A DNA stretch of 64,000 bases from positions 1-64,000 of the forward strand of contig NZ_UETD01000007.1 of NCBI RefSeq assembly GCF_900116855.1, written 5' to 3'. Source of the DNA: Ruminococcus flavefaciens (GTDB lineage: Bacteria; Bacillota; Clostridia; Oscillospirales; Ruminococcaceae). Position 1 is the stretch's first letter; every line of letters begins with the position of its first letter. Shown here piece by piece: positions 15,449 to 24,361 of this stretch. The notes under the pieces are model-generated. The model saw nothing but the letters and a program-made list of their open reading frames with translations. It ran no database searches and was not told the DNA's origin. The position numbers were made by a program, and so were the translations under genes.

Positions 15449-16459
15449 TCAGATATCTTCCATGGAAAGGGTAGCTATGGCGTTGAGGCTCTCGTCGGCA
15501 GTTATGCCTGCGAGGAGGTTGTAGCTTCCCTGACAGGCTATCATGGCGCCGTTGTCGCCGCAGAGCTTTTTCTCGGGCATATAGAACTCGAAGCCGCGCT
15601 TTGCACAGGCATCGGAGAGAGCCGCACGGACTCCCGTGTTTGCGGAAACTCCGCCTGCGAGAGCAACTTTTTTGTAGCCGAGAGCTTCTGCCGCAAGGAT
15701 AGTCTTGTCGGTGAGTATCTCCGCGATAGTGCTCTGGAGACTTGCCGCGAGGTCGTTTCTGTTTATGTCGGTGCCTTTCTGCTCGGCATTGTGGAGCAGA
15801 TTGATGACATTTGTCTTGAGTCCCGAGAAGCTGAAGTCAAATTCGCTTCCCGCCACAGCAGGGTGGGGAAGTCTGAACGCCTTGGGGTCGCCTTCCTTAG
15901 CGGCGTTGTCGATATGTACTCCGCCGGGGTACGGGAAGCCCATTGCACGGGCGCACTTGTCGAAGCATTCTCCTGCGGCATCGTCGTGAGTTCTTCCCAC
16001 AACGCGGAACTTTGTATAGCTCAGCACCTCGATGATGTGGCTGTGACCGCCGCTTGCCACAAGGCAGAGATAAGGCGGTTCAAGATCGGGGAAGGTGAGG
16101 TAGTTCGTGGCGATGTGACCTGCGATGTGATGTACGGGTATAAGTGGCTTTCCCGAGGACATTGCCAGCGCCTTTGCGAAGCTTACTCCCACAAGGAGAG
16201 CGCCGATAAGTCCGGGGGCGTAGGTGACAGCGATACCGTCGAGGTCACTGAGCTTCACCTGTGCCTCGTCCAGTGCCTGACGCACAACACCGAGGATATT
16301 CTCGCAGTGGCGGCGTGAGGCTATTTCGGGAACGACTCCGCCGTATTTTTTATGCTCCTCTATCTGTGTGGACACCACGGAGGAGAGGATAGTCCTCTGA
16401 TCCTTTACCACGCTTGCGGCGGTCTCGTCGCAGGAGCTTTCAATTCCAAGTATAAGCAT
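15449..16459 (-). CDS. tsaD: tRNA N6-threonylcarbamoyladenosine transferase
   Basis: 336 residues, the family length. It transfers the threonylcarbamoyl group to A37 of ANN-decoding tRNAs together with TsaB/TsaE. Visible are GIESSCDETAASVV at the N-terminus, the metal-binding VHHIAGHI, VASGGHSHI, DDAAGECFDKCAR, PGG and SFSGLKTNV, and ALAGGVSANTGVR. The start MLILGIESS at 16459 was chosen because the upstream extension encodes intergenic repeat sequence. The upstream neighbour is rimI. Confidence 0.97.
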   Translation of the reverse strand: MLILGIESSCDETAASVVKDQRTILSSVVSTQIEEHKKYGGVVPEIASRRHCENILGVVRQALDEAQVKLSDLDGIAVTYAPGLIGALLVGVSFAKALAMSSGKPLIPVHHIAGHIATNYLTFPDLEPPYLCLVASGGHSHIIEVLSYTKFRVVGRTHDDAAGECFDKCARAMGFPYPGGVHIDNAAKEGDPKAFRLPHPAVAGSEFDFSFSGLKTNVINLLHNAEQKGTDINRNDLAASLQSTIAEILTDKTILAAEALGYKKVALAGGVSANTGVRAALSDACAKRGFEFYMPEKKLCGDNGAMIACQGSYNLLAGITADESLNAIATLSMEDI

Positions 16460-16504
16460 ATCAAATCTTCTTTCATTTATATTTACCTGAATGGCGGTCT
16501 GTAG

Positions 16505-16526
16505 GGGAGCCCGCCCTCGGGCTCCC
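16505..16526. repeat. Inverted repeat between rimI and tsaD
   Basis: GGGAGCCCG and CGGGCTCCC pair perfectly around CCCT. There is no T-run. It is probably one of the GC-rich intergenic repeats of this genome. Confidence 0.6.
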
Positions 16527-16613
16527 GAAGGCAATGATATTGTCATCTCACGGGAGGGCGTCCGCCTGACAGCAGATAACGGCAATTGTCTTGCTGACGG
16601 ACTGATAAGAGTA

Positions 16614-17066
16614 TCAGCCCCTGCAATTGAGCACCATTATATCGGCGTCCTCCACAGGGTCGCGGTAGAACCGCTTCCGCACCCCTGCCTTTTCAAAGCC
16701 GAAGCTCTTGTACAGCCCTATGGCGGCGGCGTTGGACTGCCTTACCTCAAGGGCAATGGTCTCAACATCGTTGGGGACGAGCCGCAGGAACTCTGTCAGC
16801 AGAGCTTTTGCAGCGCCCTGCCTGCGGTACTGGGGAGCAGTTGCCACGGTGAGTATCTCGCCCGTGTCTGCGGCGGTGAAGCCTGCAATGAGACCTGCAA
16901 GACTTTCCCCGTCATAAGCGGCAAGGACTATCCCTCCATGCTTTTCGGCTTCCGAGCGGAAGTCCTCGGGGGACCAGCCGTCACTGCCCACGCAGGACTT
17001 GTCCAGAGCGGACAACGCCGCGTAGTCTAATTGAGAATTGAGAATTGAGAATTGAGAATTATTCAT
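16614..17066 (-). CDS. rimI: Ribosomal-protein-alanine N-acetyltransferase
   Basis: 150 residues with the GNAT fold: LTVATAPQYRRQGAAKALL (acetyl-CoA loop) and LEVRQSNAAAIGLYKSFGFEKAGVRKRFY, the RimI signature. It acetylates the N-terminal Ala of protein S18. The first ten residues (NNSQFSILNSQL) are encoded by a run of TTGAGAA repeats, so an intergenic repeat has been absorbed into the gene. The start at 17066 has AAGGTG upstream. Pairing with tsaD is common in Firmicutes. Confidence 0.88.
   Translation of the reverse strand: MNNSQFSILNSQLDYAALSALDKSCVGSDGWSPEDFRSEAEKHGGIVLAAYDGESLAGLIAGFTAADTGEILTVATAPQYRRQGAAKALLTEFLRLVPNDVETIALEVRQSNAAAIGLYKSFGFEKAGVRKRFYRDPVEDADIMVLNCRG
17030..17060. repeat. 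TTGAGAA-type short tandem repeat
   Basis: Four consecutive copies of a 7-nt unit (AATTGAG) at the 5' end of rimI. Confidence 0.8.
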
Positions 17067-17099
17067 TGTTCTCACCTTAATACATAATTGTTAATATGC

Positions 17100-17118
17100 G
17101 GACGGCGGAACGCCGCCC
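17100..17118. repeat. GC hairpin repeat copy 1
   Basis: 19 bases starting GGACGGCGG recur exactly at 45394-45412. The core CGGCG-GAA-CGCCG is a hairpin. It lies after polA on the minus strand. Confidence 0.7.
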
Positions 17119-17130
17119 TACGATCAAACA

Positions 17131-19668
17131 TTAGCCTTTAGCGTCGTACCATGACCTGCCCTGATGAACGTCCACCGCAAGGGGGACTCTCATATCGTAA
17201 ACGCCCTGCATCTCCTCTTTTAGGAGCTCTGCACAGCGGTCTGCACAGGAGAGGTCCGACTCGATGATGAGCTCATCGTGTACCTGAAGAATGAGCTTCG
17301 CGTCAAGCTTTTCGGCTTTCAGACGGTTGTACACGTTTATCATGGCGATCTTTATAAGGTCTGCGGCAGTACCCTGAACGGGAGTGTTCATAGCGATACG
17401 CTTGCCTGCCGCCTGTAACATCTTGTTTGAGGAGGAGAGCTCGGGGATGCGGCGCTTTCTTCCGAACATGGTAGTAACGTAGCCGTCCTTGAAAGCATTG
17501 TCCACGGTGGTCTCCATGAACTCATTTACCTTGGGGTACTTGGCGAGGTAGTCCGCGATATACTTCTTTGCCTTGGCAACAGATGTGCCGATATCCTTTG
17601 CGAGTGAGAAGGCTCCGATACCGTAGATTATACCGAAATTTACCGCCTTTGCGGCGCTTCTCATCTCGGGAGTCACCATGAACAGGGGCATATCGAACAC
17701 CTGAGCAGCAGTGGAGGTGTGGATATCCTCACCGGAGTTGAATGCTTCTATCATATTCTCGTCGCCGCAGAGATGAGCCATTACTCTCAGCTCGATCTGG
17801 CTGTAGTCGGCGTCGATGAGAGTTTTACCCTCAGCGGCAGTGAAGAACTTTCTCATCTGTGCGCCCAGCTCGGTGCGGACAGGGATATTCTGCATATTCG
17901 GCTCCGTGGAGCTGATACGTCCCGTTCTGGTCTCGGTCTGGCGGAACCATGTGTGAATACGTCCGTCGGGAGCTATCTTGTCCAGAAGTCCCACGACGTA
18001 GGTGGAGTTGAGCTTGGTGTACTGGCGGTATTTCAGCACGTTGTCCACGATGGGAGCGTAGCTTCTCAGCTCCTCCAGCACCTCGGCATTGGTGGAATAA
18101 CCGCTCTTGGTCTTTTTCTTTGCAGGGAGACCCATTTCTTCAAAGAGCACAGTACCCAGCTGCTTTGGCGAGGAGATATTGAACTCGTGACCTGCATCAT
18201 CGTAGACCATCTGCTGGGTCTCCTCTATCATCTCGGAGAGGTATGTTCCGAAGTCCTCGACGCCCTTGCGGTCAATGAGAACGCCGCTGTCCTCCATGGA
18301 AGCGAGCACCTCTGTCAGTGGCAGCTCCACCTTTTCGAGGAGCTCAGTCATGCCCTCGGACTCTATCTCGGCGCGGAGCTTTTTTATAAGTCCTCGGAGG
18401 GAAAGGAGCTCTGCAAGGTCGAAGTTCTCGCTGTAATAGTGAACGCCGTACTCGGCGCAGAGCTTGTCCACAGCGTAATCGGAAGCCGATGTATTCAGCA
18501 GATAGCCGCAGATAGCCGCGTCGCTGCGGAGATTTTTCAGCTCGCCGCCGTGAGCCATAGCCCAGCGGTAGTGCGCCTTTGCATCGTCGGTCGCCTTGGA
18601 GCAGTCCGAAGCGAAGAACTGTAAGATGAGCTTTTCATCATCTGTATTGTAAACGCAGTCGCCGCTGCGGAGGGAAAGACTTCCGTCACGGAAAAGGTAC
18701 TCGCAGTCGGTGAGCTTTTCGATAACATCGGCAGTGAGGTCAGCTATCTTTGCATCGATAACGGGAGCCTCCTCCTCCTTTGCCGCAGGAGCGGCATTGG
18801 TGCCCTCTGTGGCGCTTATGCCCAGTTTGTCCAGCAGCTTGAACATCTCAAGCTCACTGAGCATGAGACTGACTGCCGCCGTGTCGGGAGTGCCTAATTT
18901 GTAGTCCTCAAGGTCGGCGTCTATGGGAGCGTCGCGGACTATGGTCGCCAGCCACTTGCTCTCCTTTGCGGAGTCTGCGCCTGCGGCAAGCTTTGCCTTG
19001 ACGCCCTTGGTGAGTGACGAGTCCTCGTAATTTTCGTAGAGTTCCTCCACCGAGCCGTACTCCTTTATGAGAGATGAGGCGGTCTTTTCGCCGATGCCTG
19101 CAACGCCGGGGATATTGTCGGAGCTGTCGCCCATGAGGGCTTTCAGGTCTATGAGCTTTATGGGCTCGAAGCCGTAGTCCTCCATAAATCTGTCGGGAGT
19201 ATAGTAAATGTTCTCCTTGTTGGTGGCAAGGACAACTGTGACCTTATCGTCAATGAGCTGAAGGCTGTCGCGGTCTCCCGTCAGCACATAGCATTCGTTT
19301 CCGCTGTCGGAGCAGAGCTTTGAGAGGGTGCCGAGGATATCGTCAGCCTCATAGCCCTCGCACTCTACCACCTTTACGCCCATGAGTCCGAGGAGCTTCT
19401 TTACTCTGGGGAGCTGTTCTGCCAGCTCGGGTGGCATACCCTTGCGGTTCGCCTTGTAGTAGGACACAGCCTTGTGCCTGAAGGTAGGGGAGCGCAGGTC
19501 GAAGGCAACTGCCACAGCGTCGGGCTTAATGTCGCCGATATTGCGGAGATATATGTTCATGAAGCCGAAAATGGCGTTGGTGAATTGACCTTTTTTATTG
19601 GTCAGCAGCTTGATGCCGTAGAATGCACGGTTGAGGATACTGTTGCCGTCGATAGCGAGAAGTTTCAT
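17131..19668 (-). CDS. polA: DNA polymerase I
   Basis: 845 residues. The 5'-3' exonuclease domain is at about 1-290 (GNSILNRAFYGI, YEADDILGTL, GDSSDNIPGVAGIGEKTA). A shortened middle domain (about 310-440) lacks recognisable 3'-5' proofreading motifs. The polymerase domain (about 450-845) has DADYSQIELRVMAHL (motif A), the O-helix RSAAKAVNFGIIYG, and QVHDELIIE (motif C). Its roles are Okazaki fragment processing and repair. Loss of proofreading residues is common in Firmicutes PolA. The AAGGAG site precedes the ATG by about 8 nt. Confidence 0.97.
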   Translation of the reverse strand: MKLLAIDGNSILNRAFYGIKLLTNKKGQFTNAIFGFMNIYLRNIGDIKPDAVAVAFDLRSPTFRHKAVSYYKANRKGMPPELAEQLPRVKKLLGLMGVKVVECEGYEADDILGTLSKLCSDSGNECYVLTGDRDSLQLIDDKVTVVLATNKENIYYTPDRFMEDYGFEPIKLIDLKALMGDSSDNIPGVAGIGEKTASSLIKEYGSVEELYENYEDSSLTKGVKAKLAAGADSAKESKWLATIVRDAPIDADLEDYKLGTPDTAAVSLMLSELEMFKLLDKLGISATEGTNAAPAAKEEEAPVIDAKIADLTADVIEKLTDCEYLFRDGSLSLRSGDCVYNTDDEKLILQFFASDCSKATDDAKAHYRWAMAHGGELKNLRSDAAICGYLLNTSASDYAVDKLCAEYGVHYYSENFDLAELLSLRGLIKKLRAEIESEGMTELLEKVELPLTEVLASMEDSGVLIDRKGVEDFGTYLSEMIEETQQMVYDDAGHEFNISSPKQLGTVLFEEMGLPAKKKTKSGYSTNAEVLEELRSYAPIVDNVLKYRQYTKLNSTYVVGLLDKIAPDGRIHTWFRQTETRTGRISSTEPNMQNIPVRTELGAQMRKFFTAAEGKTLIDADYSQIELRVMAHLCGDENMIEAFNSGEDIHTSTAAQVFDMPLFMVTPEMRSAAKAVNFGIIYGIGAFSLAKDIGTSVAKAKKYIADYLAKYPKVNEFMETTVDNAFKDGYVTTMFGRKRRIPELSSSNKMLQAAGKRIAMNTPVQGTAADLIKIAMINVYNRLKAEKLDAKLILQVHDELIIESDLSCADRCAELLKEEMQGVYDMRVPLAVDVHQGRSWYDAKG

Positions 19669-20048
19669 AGCAGGCTCCTTTTCATAGGCTATAGCTTTCA
19701 GTCTCCCGTCATATAGGGAGCTGATGTGAAATGACTTGCGTTTATCATATCATAAAGCGAAGCGTTATGATATGATCGCCCGATATGCAGGGAGCTGATC
19801 TGTGATCAGCGTATCTGCAGGGGCATTCAGATTTATTATACCACATTTATAATGAAATAGCAAACCAATATCCGCGGCATTTGAAAAGAACATTGACAAA
19901 AATATAACAACGTGCATTTTTTTATATATCACCTCAACGGATCATCGCGGTTTCAGCGGGGTTGCAGGGGGCTAACCCCGACAAATGCAATATTTTTCGG
20001 TAATATTGCTATTCCGAAAAAATACCGTCAAAATATAACATATGTCTA
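19669..20048. other. Non-coding region between polA and pckG
   Basis: No gene seen. It contains a near-perfect palindrome at 19744-19776 (12-bp arms ATCATATCATAA/TTATGATATGAT) and a second at 19794-19810 (GCTGATC/GATCAGC). Next are CGGGGTT/AACCCCG hairpin arms around 19959-19981 and ATTTTTCGG/CCGAAAAAAT around 19991-20023. Some of these may regulate polA or pckG or be intergenic repeats. Confidence 0.55.
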
Positions 20049-20077
20049 TTGACACATTGACAAAAAACAGATATAAT
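20049..20077 (+). promoter_or_regulatory. pckG promoter
   Basis: TTGACA, 17 nt, TATAAT: full consensus at both boxes. The leader is about 85 nt. Confidence 0.88.
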
Positions 20078-20171
20078 AGTATCAGAGGAACGTTTGGCTT
20101 TTGCCTGACGTCCCGTGCTGCGGTGTGTATTCACCGCTCTGACATGATAAATTTTTAGGAGGTATTATACA

Positions 20172-21989
20172 ATGTCATTGACTAAGAACCCTAACGTATT
20201 AAAGTGGGTAGACGAGATGGTAGCTCTCTGTCAGCCTGATAAGGTAGTATGGATCGACGGCTCCAAGGAGCAGATCGACGCTCTTATCGAGGAGGTAACT
20301 TCTCTTCCCGATGACAGCTGGGACAAAATGTACAAGCTCAACCCCGAGAAGTATCCTAACTGTCTCTACCACAGAACACGCGCTAACGACGTTGCCCGTG
20401 TTGAGGACAGAACATTCATCTGCTCAAAGGAAAAGAAGGGCGCAGGTCCTACAAACAACTGGATGGCTCCCGATGAGATGAAGGCTCTCCTTACACCTAT
20501 GTACAACGGCGTTATGAAGGGCAGAACAATGTATGTTATCCCTTATTCAATGGGACCCATCGGTTCTCCTCTTGCTAAGGTAGGTGTAGAGGTAACAGAC
20601 TCTATCTACGTTGTTCTCAACATGAACATCATGACAAGAATGGGCAAGCAGGCTTTCGAGAACCTCGGTGATACTTCCGATGACTTTGTAAGAGGTCTCC
20701 ACTCCAAGGCTGACGTTGATCCCGAGAAGAGATACATCGTTCAGTTCCCTGAGGAGAACACTATCTGGTCCATCAACTCCGCATACGGCGGAAACGTACT
20801 CCTCGGCAAGAAGTGCTTCGCACTCCGTATCGCTTCCTTCCAGGGCAAGAACGAGGCTTGGATGGCAGAGCATATGCTCATCCTGGGCGTTAAGAAGCCC
20901 AACGGCGAAGTTAAGTACATCACAGCTGCATTCCCCTCTGCCTGCGGCAAGACCAATCTGGCAATGCTCATTCCCCCCGAGGGATACAAGAAGGCAGGCT
21001 ATGAGGTATTCACAGTCGGCGACGATATCGCTTGGATGAAGCCCGGCAAGGACGGCAGACTCTACGCTATCAACCCCGAGAACGGCTTCTTCGGAGTTGC
21101 TCCCGGAACAAACGCTAAGTCCAACTACAACGCTCTTGCTTGTACAAAGGAAGGCGCTATCTTCACAAACGTAGCTCTCGACAACAGCGACAATACACCT
21201 TGGTGGGAGAAGCTCACAGAGAATCCTCCCAAGGATGCTACAGAGTGGAAGGGCGAGAAGGTAGACGGCGAGGCTTATACAGCAGCAGGCAACAAGCTTG
21301 CTCACCCCAACTCAAGATTTACAGCACCTGCTAAGAACTGCCCATGCATCTCACCTGAGTTCAACAATCCCGAGGGCGTTCCGATCTCCGCTATCATCTT
21401 CGGCGGCAGACGTGCAACAACTGCTCCTCTGGTATATCAGTCATTTGACTGGACACATGGTACATACATCGGATCAGCTGTTTCTTCCGAGACAACTGCT
21501 GCTGCAACAGGTGCAGTAGGCGTGCTCCGTCACGATCCTATGGCTATGAAGCCCTTCATCGGCTACAACGTAGGCGACTACTGGGCACACTGGCTCGAAA
21601 TGGGCGCAAGACTTGGCAGCAAGGCTCCTAAGATCTTCAACGTAAACTGGTTCAGAACAGATGACGAAGGCAACTTCCTCTGGCCCGGTTTCGGCGACAA
21701 CATGAGAGTTCTCGACTGGATCATCAAGAGAGTTGAGGGCGAGGTTGACGCTGTTGAGACTCCTATCGGATTCCTTCCCAAGGCTGAGGACATCAACCTC
21801 AAGGGAATCGAGGACGAGGTAACTCCCGACGCACTCAAGATGCTCCTTACAGTTGATAAGGAAGAGTGGAAGAAGGAGATCGCTGAGATGAGAAGATACT
21901 ACGACGAGGACATCAAGGCTAAGGGCGGAAACATTCCTCAGGCTCTCTACGATGAGCTCGACGTTATCGAGGCTAACCTCAACAAGTAA
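20172..21989 (+). CDS. pckG: Phosphoenolpyruvate carboxykinase (GTP)
   Basis: 605 residues, the length of the GTP-dependent type. It interconverts oxaloacetate and PEP. In rumen fibre degraders it is expected to fix CO2 onto PEP on the way to succinate. The kinase loop FPSACGKTNLAM carries the family's reactive Cys, with VGDDIAWMK, GVAPGTN, the guanine-contact region near NWFRTDDEGNFLWPGFGDNMRVL, and FGGRR visible. The strong site AGGAGGT, a perfect promoter and a strong terminator suggest high expression as a single gene. Confidence 0.97.
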   Translation: MSLTKNPNVLKWVDEMVALCQPDKVVWIDGSKEQIDALIEEVTSLPDDSWDKMYKLNPEKYPNCLYHRTRANDVARVEDRTFICSKEKKGAGPTNNWMAPDEMKALLTPMYNGVMKGRTMYVIPYSMGPIGSPLAKVGVEVTDSIYVVLNMNIMTRMGKQAFENLGDTSDDFVRGLHSKADVDPEKRYIVQFPEENTIWSINSAYGGNVLLGKKCFALRIASFQGKNEAWMAEHMLILGVKKPNGEVKYITAAFPSACGKTNLAMLIPPEGYKKAGYEVFTVGDDIAWMKPGKDGRLYAINPENGFFGVAPGTNAKSNYNALACTKEGAIFTNVALDNSDNTPWWEKLTENPPKDATEWKGEKVDGEAYTAAGNKLAHPNSRFTAPAKNCPCISPEFNNPEGVPISAIIFGGRRATTAPLVYQSFDWTHGTYIGSAVSSETTAAATGAVGVLRHDPMAMKPFIGYNVGDYWAHWLEMGARLGSKAPKIFNVNWFRTDDEGNFLWPGFGDNMRVLDWIIKRVEGEVDAVETPIGFLPKAEDINLKGIEDEVTPDALKMLLTVDKEEWKKEIAEMRRYYDEDIKAKGGNIPQALYDELDVIEANLNK

Positions 21990-22001
21990 TTATCGTAAGA
22001 T

Positions 22002-22035
22002 AAAAGGCTGCATCATTTTTCGATGCAGCCTTTTT
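22002..22035. terminator. Bidirectional terminator between pckG and the lipoprotein gene
   Basis: AAAAGGCTGCATC and GATGCAGCCTTTTT flank a short loop. It serves both converging genes. Confidence 0.93.
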
Positions 22036-22040
22036 AATTC

Positions 22041-22733
22041 TTATGAAAGAGAAATTGCTTTTTCAAGTGCTTCTTCCAGTGAAGAGAAAGTTGCGGTAGG
22101 ATCAACGGCATATACTCCTTGACAAACTTGAATGTGATTTCCTGCTAAATTACCTTTAGCAGAGTATTCAACATTATAAAGAGAATCATAAAAAATATAC
22201 TGAGCTTTACTTAGTTGAAAAGGTTGGCTTCTATCTCTTCGTTCAACAAAGACATCGATATAATCACATGAAAACTCATAAAAGTCCCCATAATTGTTTG
22301 AATATGATTGAGGAGCGATATAGATATGTGCATCCCAAGCATCTTCGCCATCTCCAGTTTCAGAGCGATAGTTAATATAGCTTTCAAGATTAGAATTTTT
22401 GGCTTGTGCAAGTATTTCATCCATGTTAGTTAATTGAGGAATAGTATAATAATAATTGCGCAAATCTTGGATATCCGCTTTTTTTCTCACTGTTGTTTCT
22501 GAAACACTGTTTTCTGGCGTACTATCATCAATTGAAGAAGTCTGCGTTGACAAAGTGGTTTCGCTTTTTAAAGTAGTCTGAGAAGTGACAAGTGAATCGG
22601 ATGATTCTTGATCTATCGTAGCAGTGCTGACTATACTATTATCAGATTGGTTATCAAGAGATATATTTTCACATGATGATAGTGAAAAGAATAAAGAAAT
22701 GAAATAGGCGGAAAAGAAAAAAAGTTTTTTCAT
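22041..22733 (-). CDS. AT-rich putative lipoprotein
   Basis: 230 residues with a signal ending in FFSLSSC (lipid-modified Cys about 21), a Ser/Thr-rich linker (about 25-75) and a C-terminal globular domain (about 80-230) that I do not recognise. The DNA is clearly more AT-rich than neighbouring genes and uses rare A/T-ending codons, suggesting recent acquisition. The start at 22733 (MKKLFFF) has GGAGAG 6 nt upstream. Confidence 0.75.
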   Translation of the reverse strand: MKKLFFFSAYFISLFFSLSSCENISLDNQSDNSIVSTATIDQESSDSLVTSQTTLKSETTLSTQTSSIDDSTPENSVSETTVRKKADIQDLRNYYYTIPQLTNMDEILAQAKNSNLESYINYRSETGDGEDAWDAHIYIAPQSYSNNYGDFYEFSCDYIDVFVERRDRSQPFQLSKAQYIFYDSLYNVEYSAKGNLAGNHIQVCQGVYAVDPTATFSSLEEALEKAISLS

Positions 22734-22887
22734 AAAAATCTCTCCATACATAACAGAATTTATTTTTTATATTATTATATCATTTTTGTCGTTATTTTAC
22801 AATGATAGATTTTTATAAAAAAATATGGAGACATTGGGCGATTTCACAAAGAAAAACGACTATTTTAAAGTAAAAGGAGCTGATAAT

Positions 22888-23361
22888 ATGTTCAGAGACA
22901 TGAGAAGACATAAGCAGGCAGTCTCCGAAAGGGAGTGTCTTGACATACTCCACCTTGCAAAGAGGGGAGTGCTTTCCGTTATTGGCGATGAGGGCTATCC
23001 CTACGGAGTGCCTATGGACTTCGTATACAACGACGCCGACGGGAAGATATACTTCCACTGCGCCAAGGAGGGGCACAAGCTGGACGCCATAAAGTCCTGC
23101 GGCAAGGTCTGCTTCACCACATGGAACGACGGCTGTCAGAAAGAGGACTGGTCGTGGTATATCACCAGCGTTATAGTTTTCGGACGTGCTGAGCTCATTA
23201 CCGACAGGGAGACAGCTCTCGATGCCGCCAGAAGGCTGGGACTGAAGTATTTCCCCACAGTGGAGGAAGTTGACACCGAGATAGAAAAGGCGTTCAGCCG
23301 CGTGCAGATGGTAGCTCTCACCATAGAACACATGACAGGAAAGCTGGTACATGAAAAATAA
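22888..23361 (+). CDS. PPOX-class flavin oxidoreductase (NimA-like)
   Basis: 157 residues of the pyridoxamine 5'-phosphate oxidase split-barrel family: MRRHKQAVSERECLDIL, GVLSVIGDEGYPYGVPMDFVY, KIYFHCAKEGHKLDAIK and VCFTTW. This is the pattern of the clostridial subgroup annotated as 5-nitroimidazole reductase-like, which binds FMN or F420-like flavins. Actual drug resistance cannot be inferred. The ATG at 22888 has AGGAGC 7 nt upstream. Confidence 0.87.
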   Translation: MFRDMRRHKQAVSERECLDILHLAKRGVLSVIGDEGYPYGVPMDFVYNDADGKIYFHCAKEGHKLDAIKSCGKVCFTTWNDGCQKEDWSWYITSVIVFGRAELITDRETALDAARRLGLKYFPTVEEVDTEIEKAFSRVQMVALTIEHMTGKLVHEK

Positions 23362-23362
23362 A

Positions 23363-23388
23363 AAAAGCTCCCCATAAGGGGAGCTTTT
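23363..23388 (+). terminator. Terminator of the PPOX gene
   Basis: AAAAGCTCCCC and GGGGAGCTTTT pair around ATAA. Confidence 0.92.
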
Positions 23389-23801
23389 CATATTCCGCAG
23401 GGGTTAGCCGTGGAATGAAAACAGAGCTTTATTTAATTGAACACACTTACGGATGTATCTGCGGAAACGACTTGCTGAAAAGCATATCCGCGTTTTGTAA
23501 AATACGATCCGATAAGTATTATAGCATATTTTTTTGTTATTTACAATACGGCATTGCTACAAAAAACTGCTCGTTTTTTAGTGTAATATAAACAAATAAT
23601 TTTACCGCAAGTATATGTGGTGGATTTCTGTTGCTGAATTGCACAAAAATCGTCGGTAAAATCGAGATATAGGACTACAAAATGTAAAATCTTTGCGGAA
23701 TTTGTTTGCTTTTTGCTTCCTGTTCCGATTGTTAGTATTGGAGCGGTAAGGCGTTTTTTACGAAAAAAGTGGCATATTCCATGAAAATCACATGAAAAGA
23801 C
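23389..23801. other. AT-rich non-coding stretch
   Basis: About 410 bp without a supported gene; no RNA gene or repeat recognised. Confidence 0.5.
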
Positions 23802-23830
23802 TTGAAATTCTGTCCGTAAACTGCTATTAT
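23802..23830 (+). promoter_or_regulatory. Promoter of gtrA-dusB
   Basis: TTGAAA, 17 nt, TATTAT. Confidence 0.65.
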
Positions 23831-23866
23831 ATAAAGGCGATTGAATTTTTTGAAAGGACAGATGAG

Positions 23867-24361
23867 ATGGAAAAATTCATAAAGTGGTGCGTTTCGATAC
23901 TTCCGAAGCCGCTTCAGAAGATATACTACAAGTATGAGGAAAAATGGCTCTACCTCGTTTTCGGAGTTCTTACCACCGCGGTCAGCTTTCTGACAGCATG
24001 GCTGGCAAAGACTCTCCTTGAAAATGCAGGAGGCTTCGGCGACAAGGCAGTAGGCGATATCAGCACGGTATTCTCGTGGGTATGCGCGGTCACATTTGCA
24101 TACGTCACCAATAAGCTCTGGGTGTTCGAGTCCAATGCAAAGGGCTTTAAGGCGATAGTTGCCGAGGGCGGAAAGTTCTACGGCGGCAGAGTCTTTACCC
24201 TTGTGGTAGAATGGGTGATAATGCACATCGGCTTCGGCATGATAGGATTAAACTACTGGCTGGTAAAGATATTCGCCAATGTTATAGTTCTCATACTCAA
24301 TTATGTTATCAGCAAGCTCTTTGTATTCAAGGGCAAGGCAGCGGAGCAGGCTGATGAGTGA
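23867..24361 (+). CDS. GtrA-family membrane protein
   Basis: 164 residues with four membrane segments (about 30-50, 60-85, 105-125, 135-155). The second is followed by TFAYVTNKLWVFES, the GtrA signature. Family members are thought to help move or process polyprenyl-linked sugars for surface polysaccharides. The start at 23867 was chosen on AAAGGA upstream. The end overlaps dusB by 8 nt. Confidence 0.88.
   Translation: MEKFIKWCVSILPKPLQKIYYKYEEKWLYLVFGVLTTAVSFLTAWLAKTLLENAGGFGDKAVGDISTVFSWVCAVTFAYVTNKLWVFESNAKGFKAIVAEGGKFYGGRVFTLVVEWVIMHIGFGMIGLNYWLVKIFANVIVLILNYVISKLFVFKGKAAEQADE

Noticed and set aside
20547..21305. Antisense frame of 252 codons within pckG
   Set aside because: Shadow of a highly conserved gene; no ribosome site or recognisable domain.
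22888..23361. Nitroimidazole resistance gene
   Set aside because: Only family-level similarity to NimA-like proteins; resistance cannot be inferred from sequence alone.
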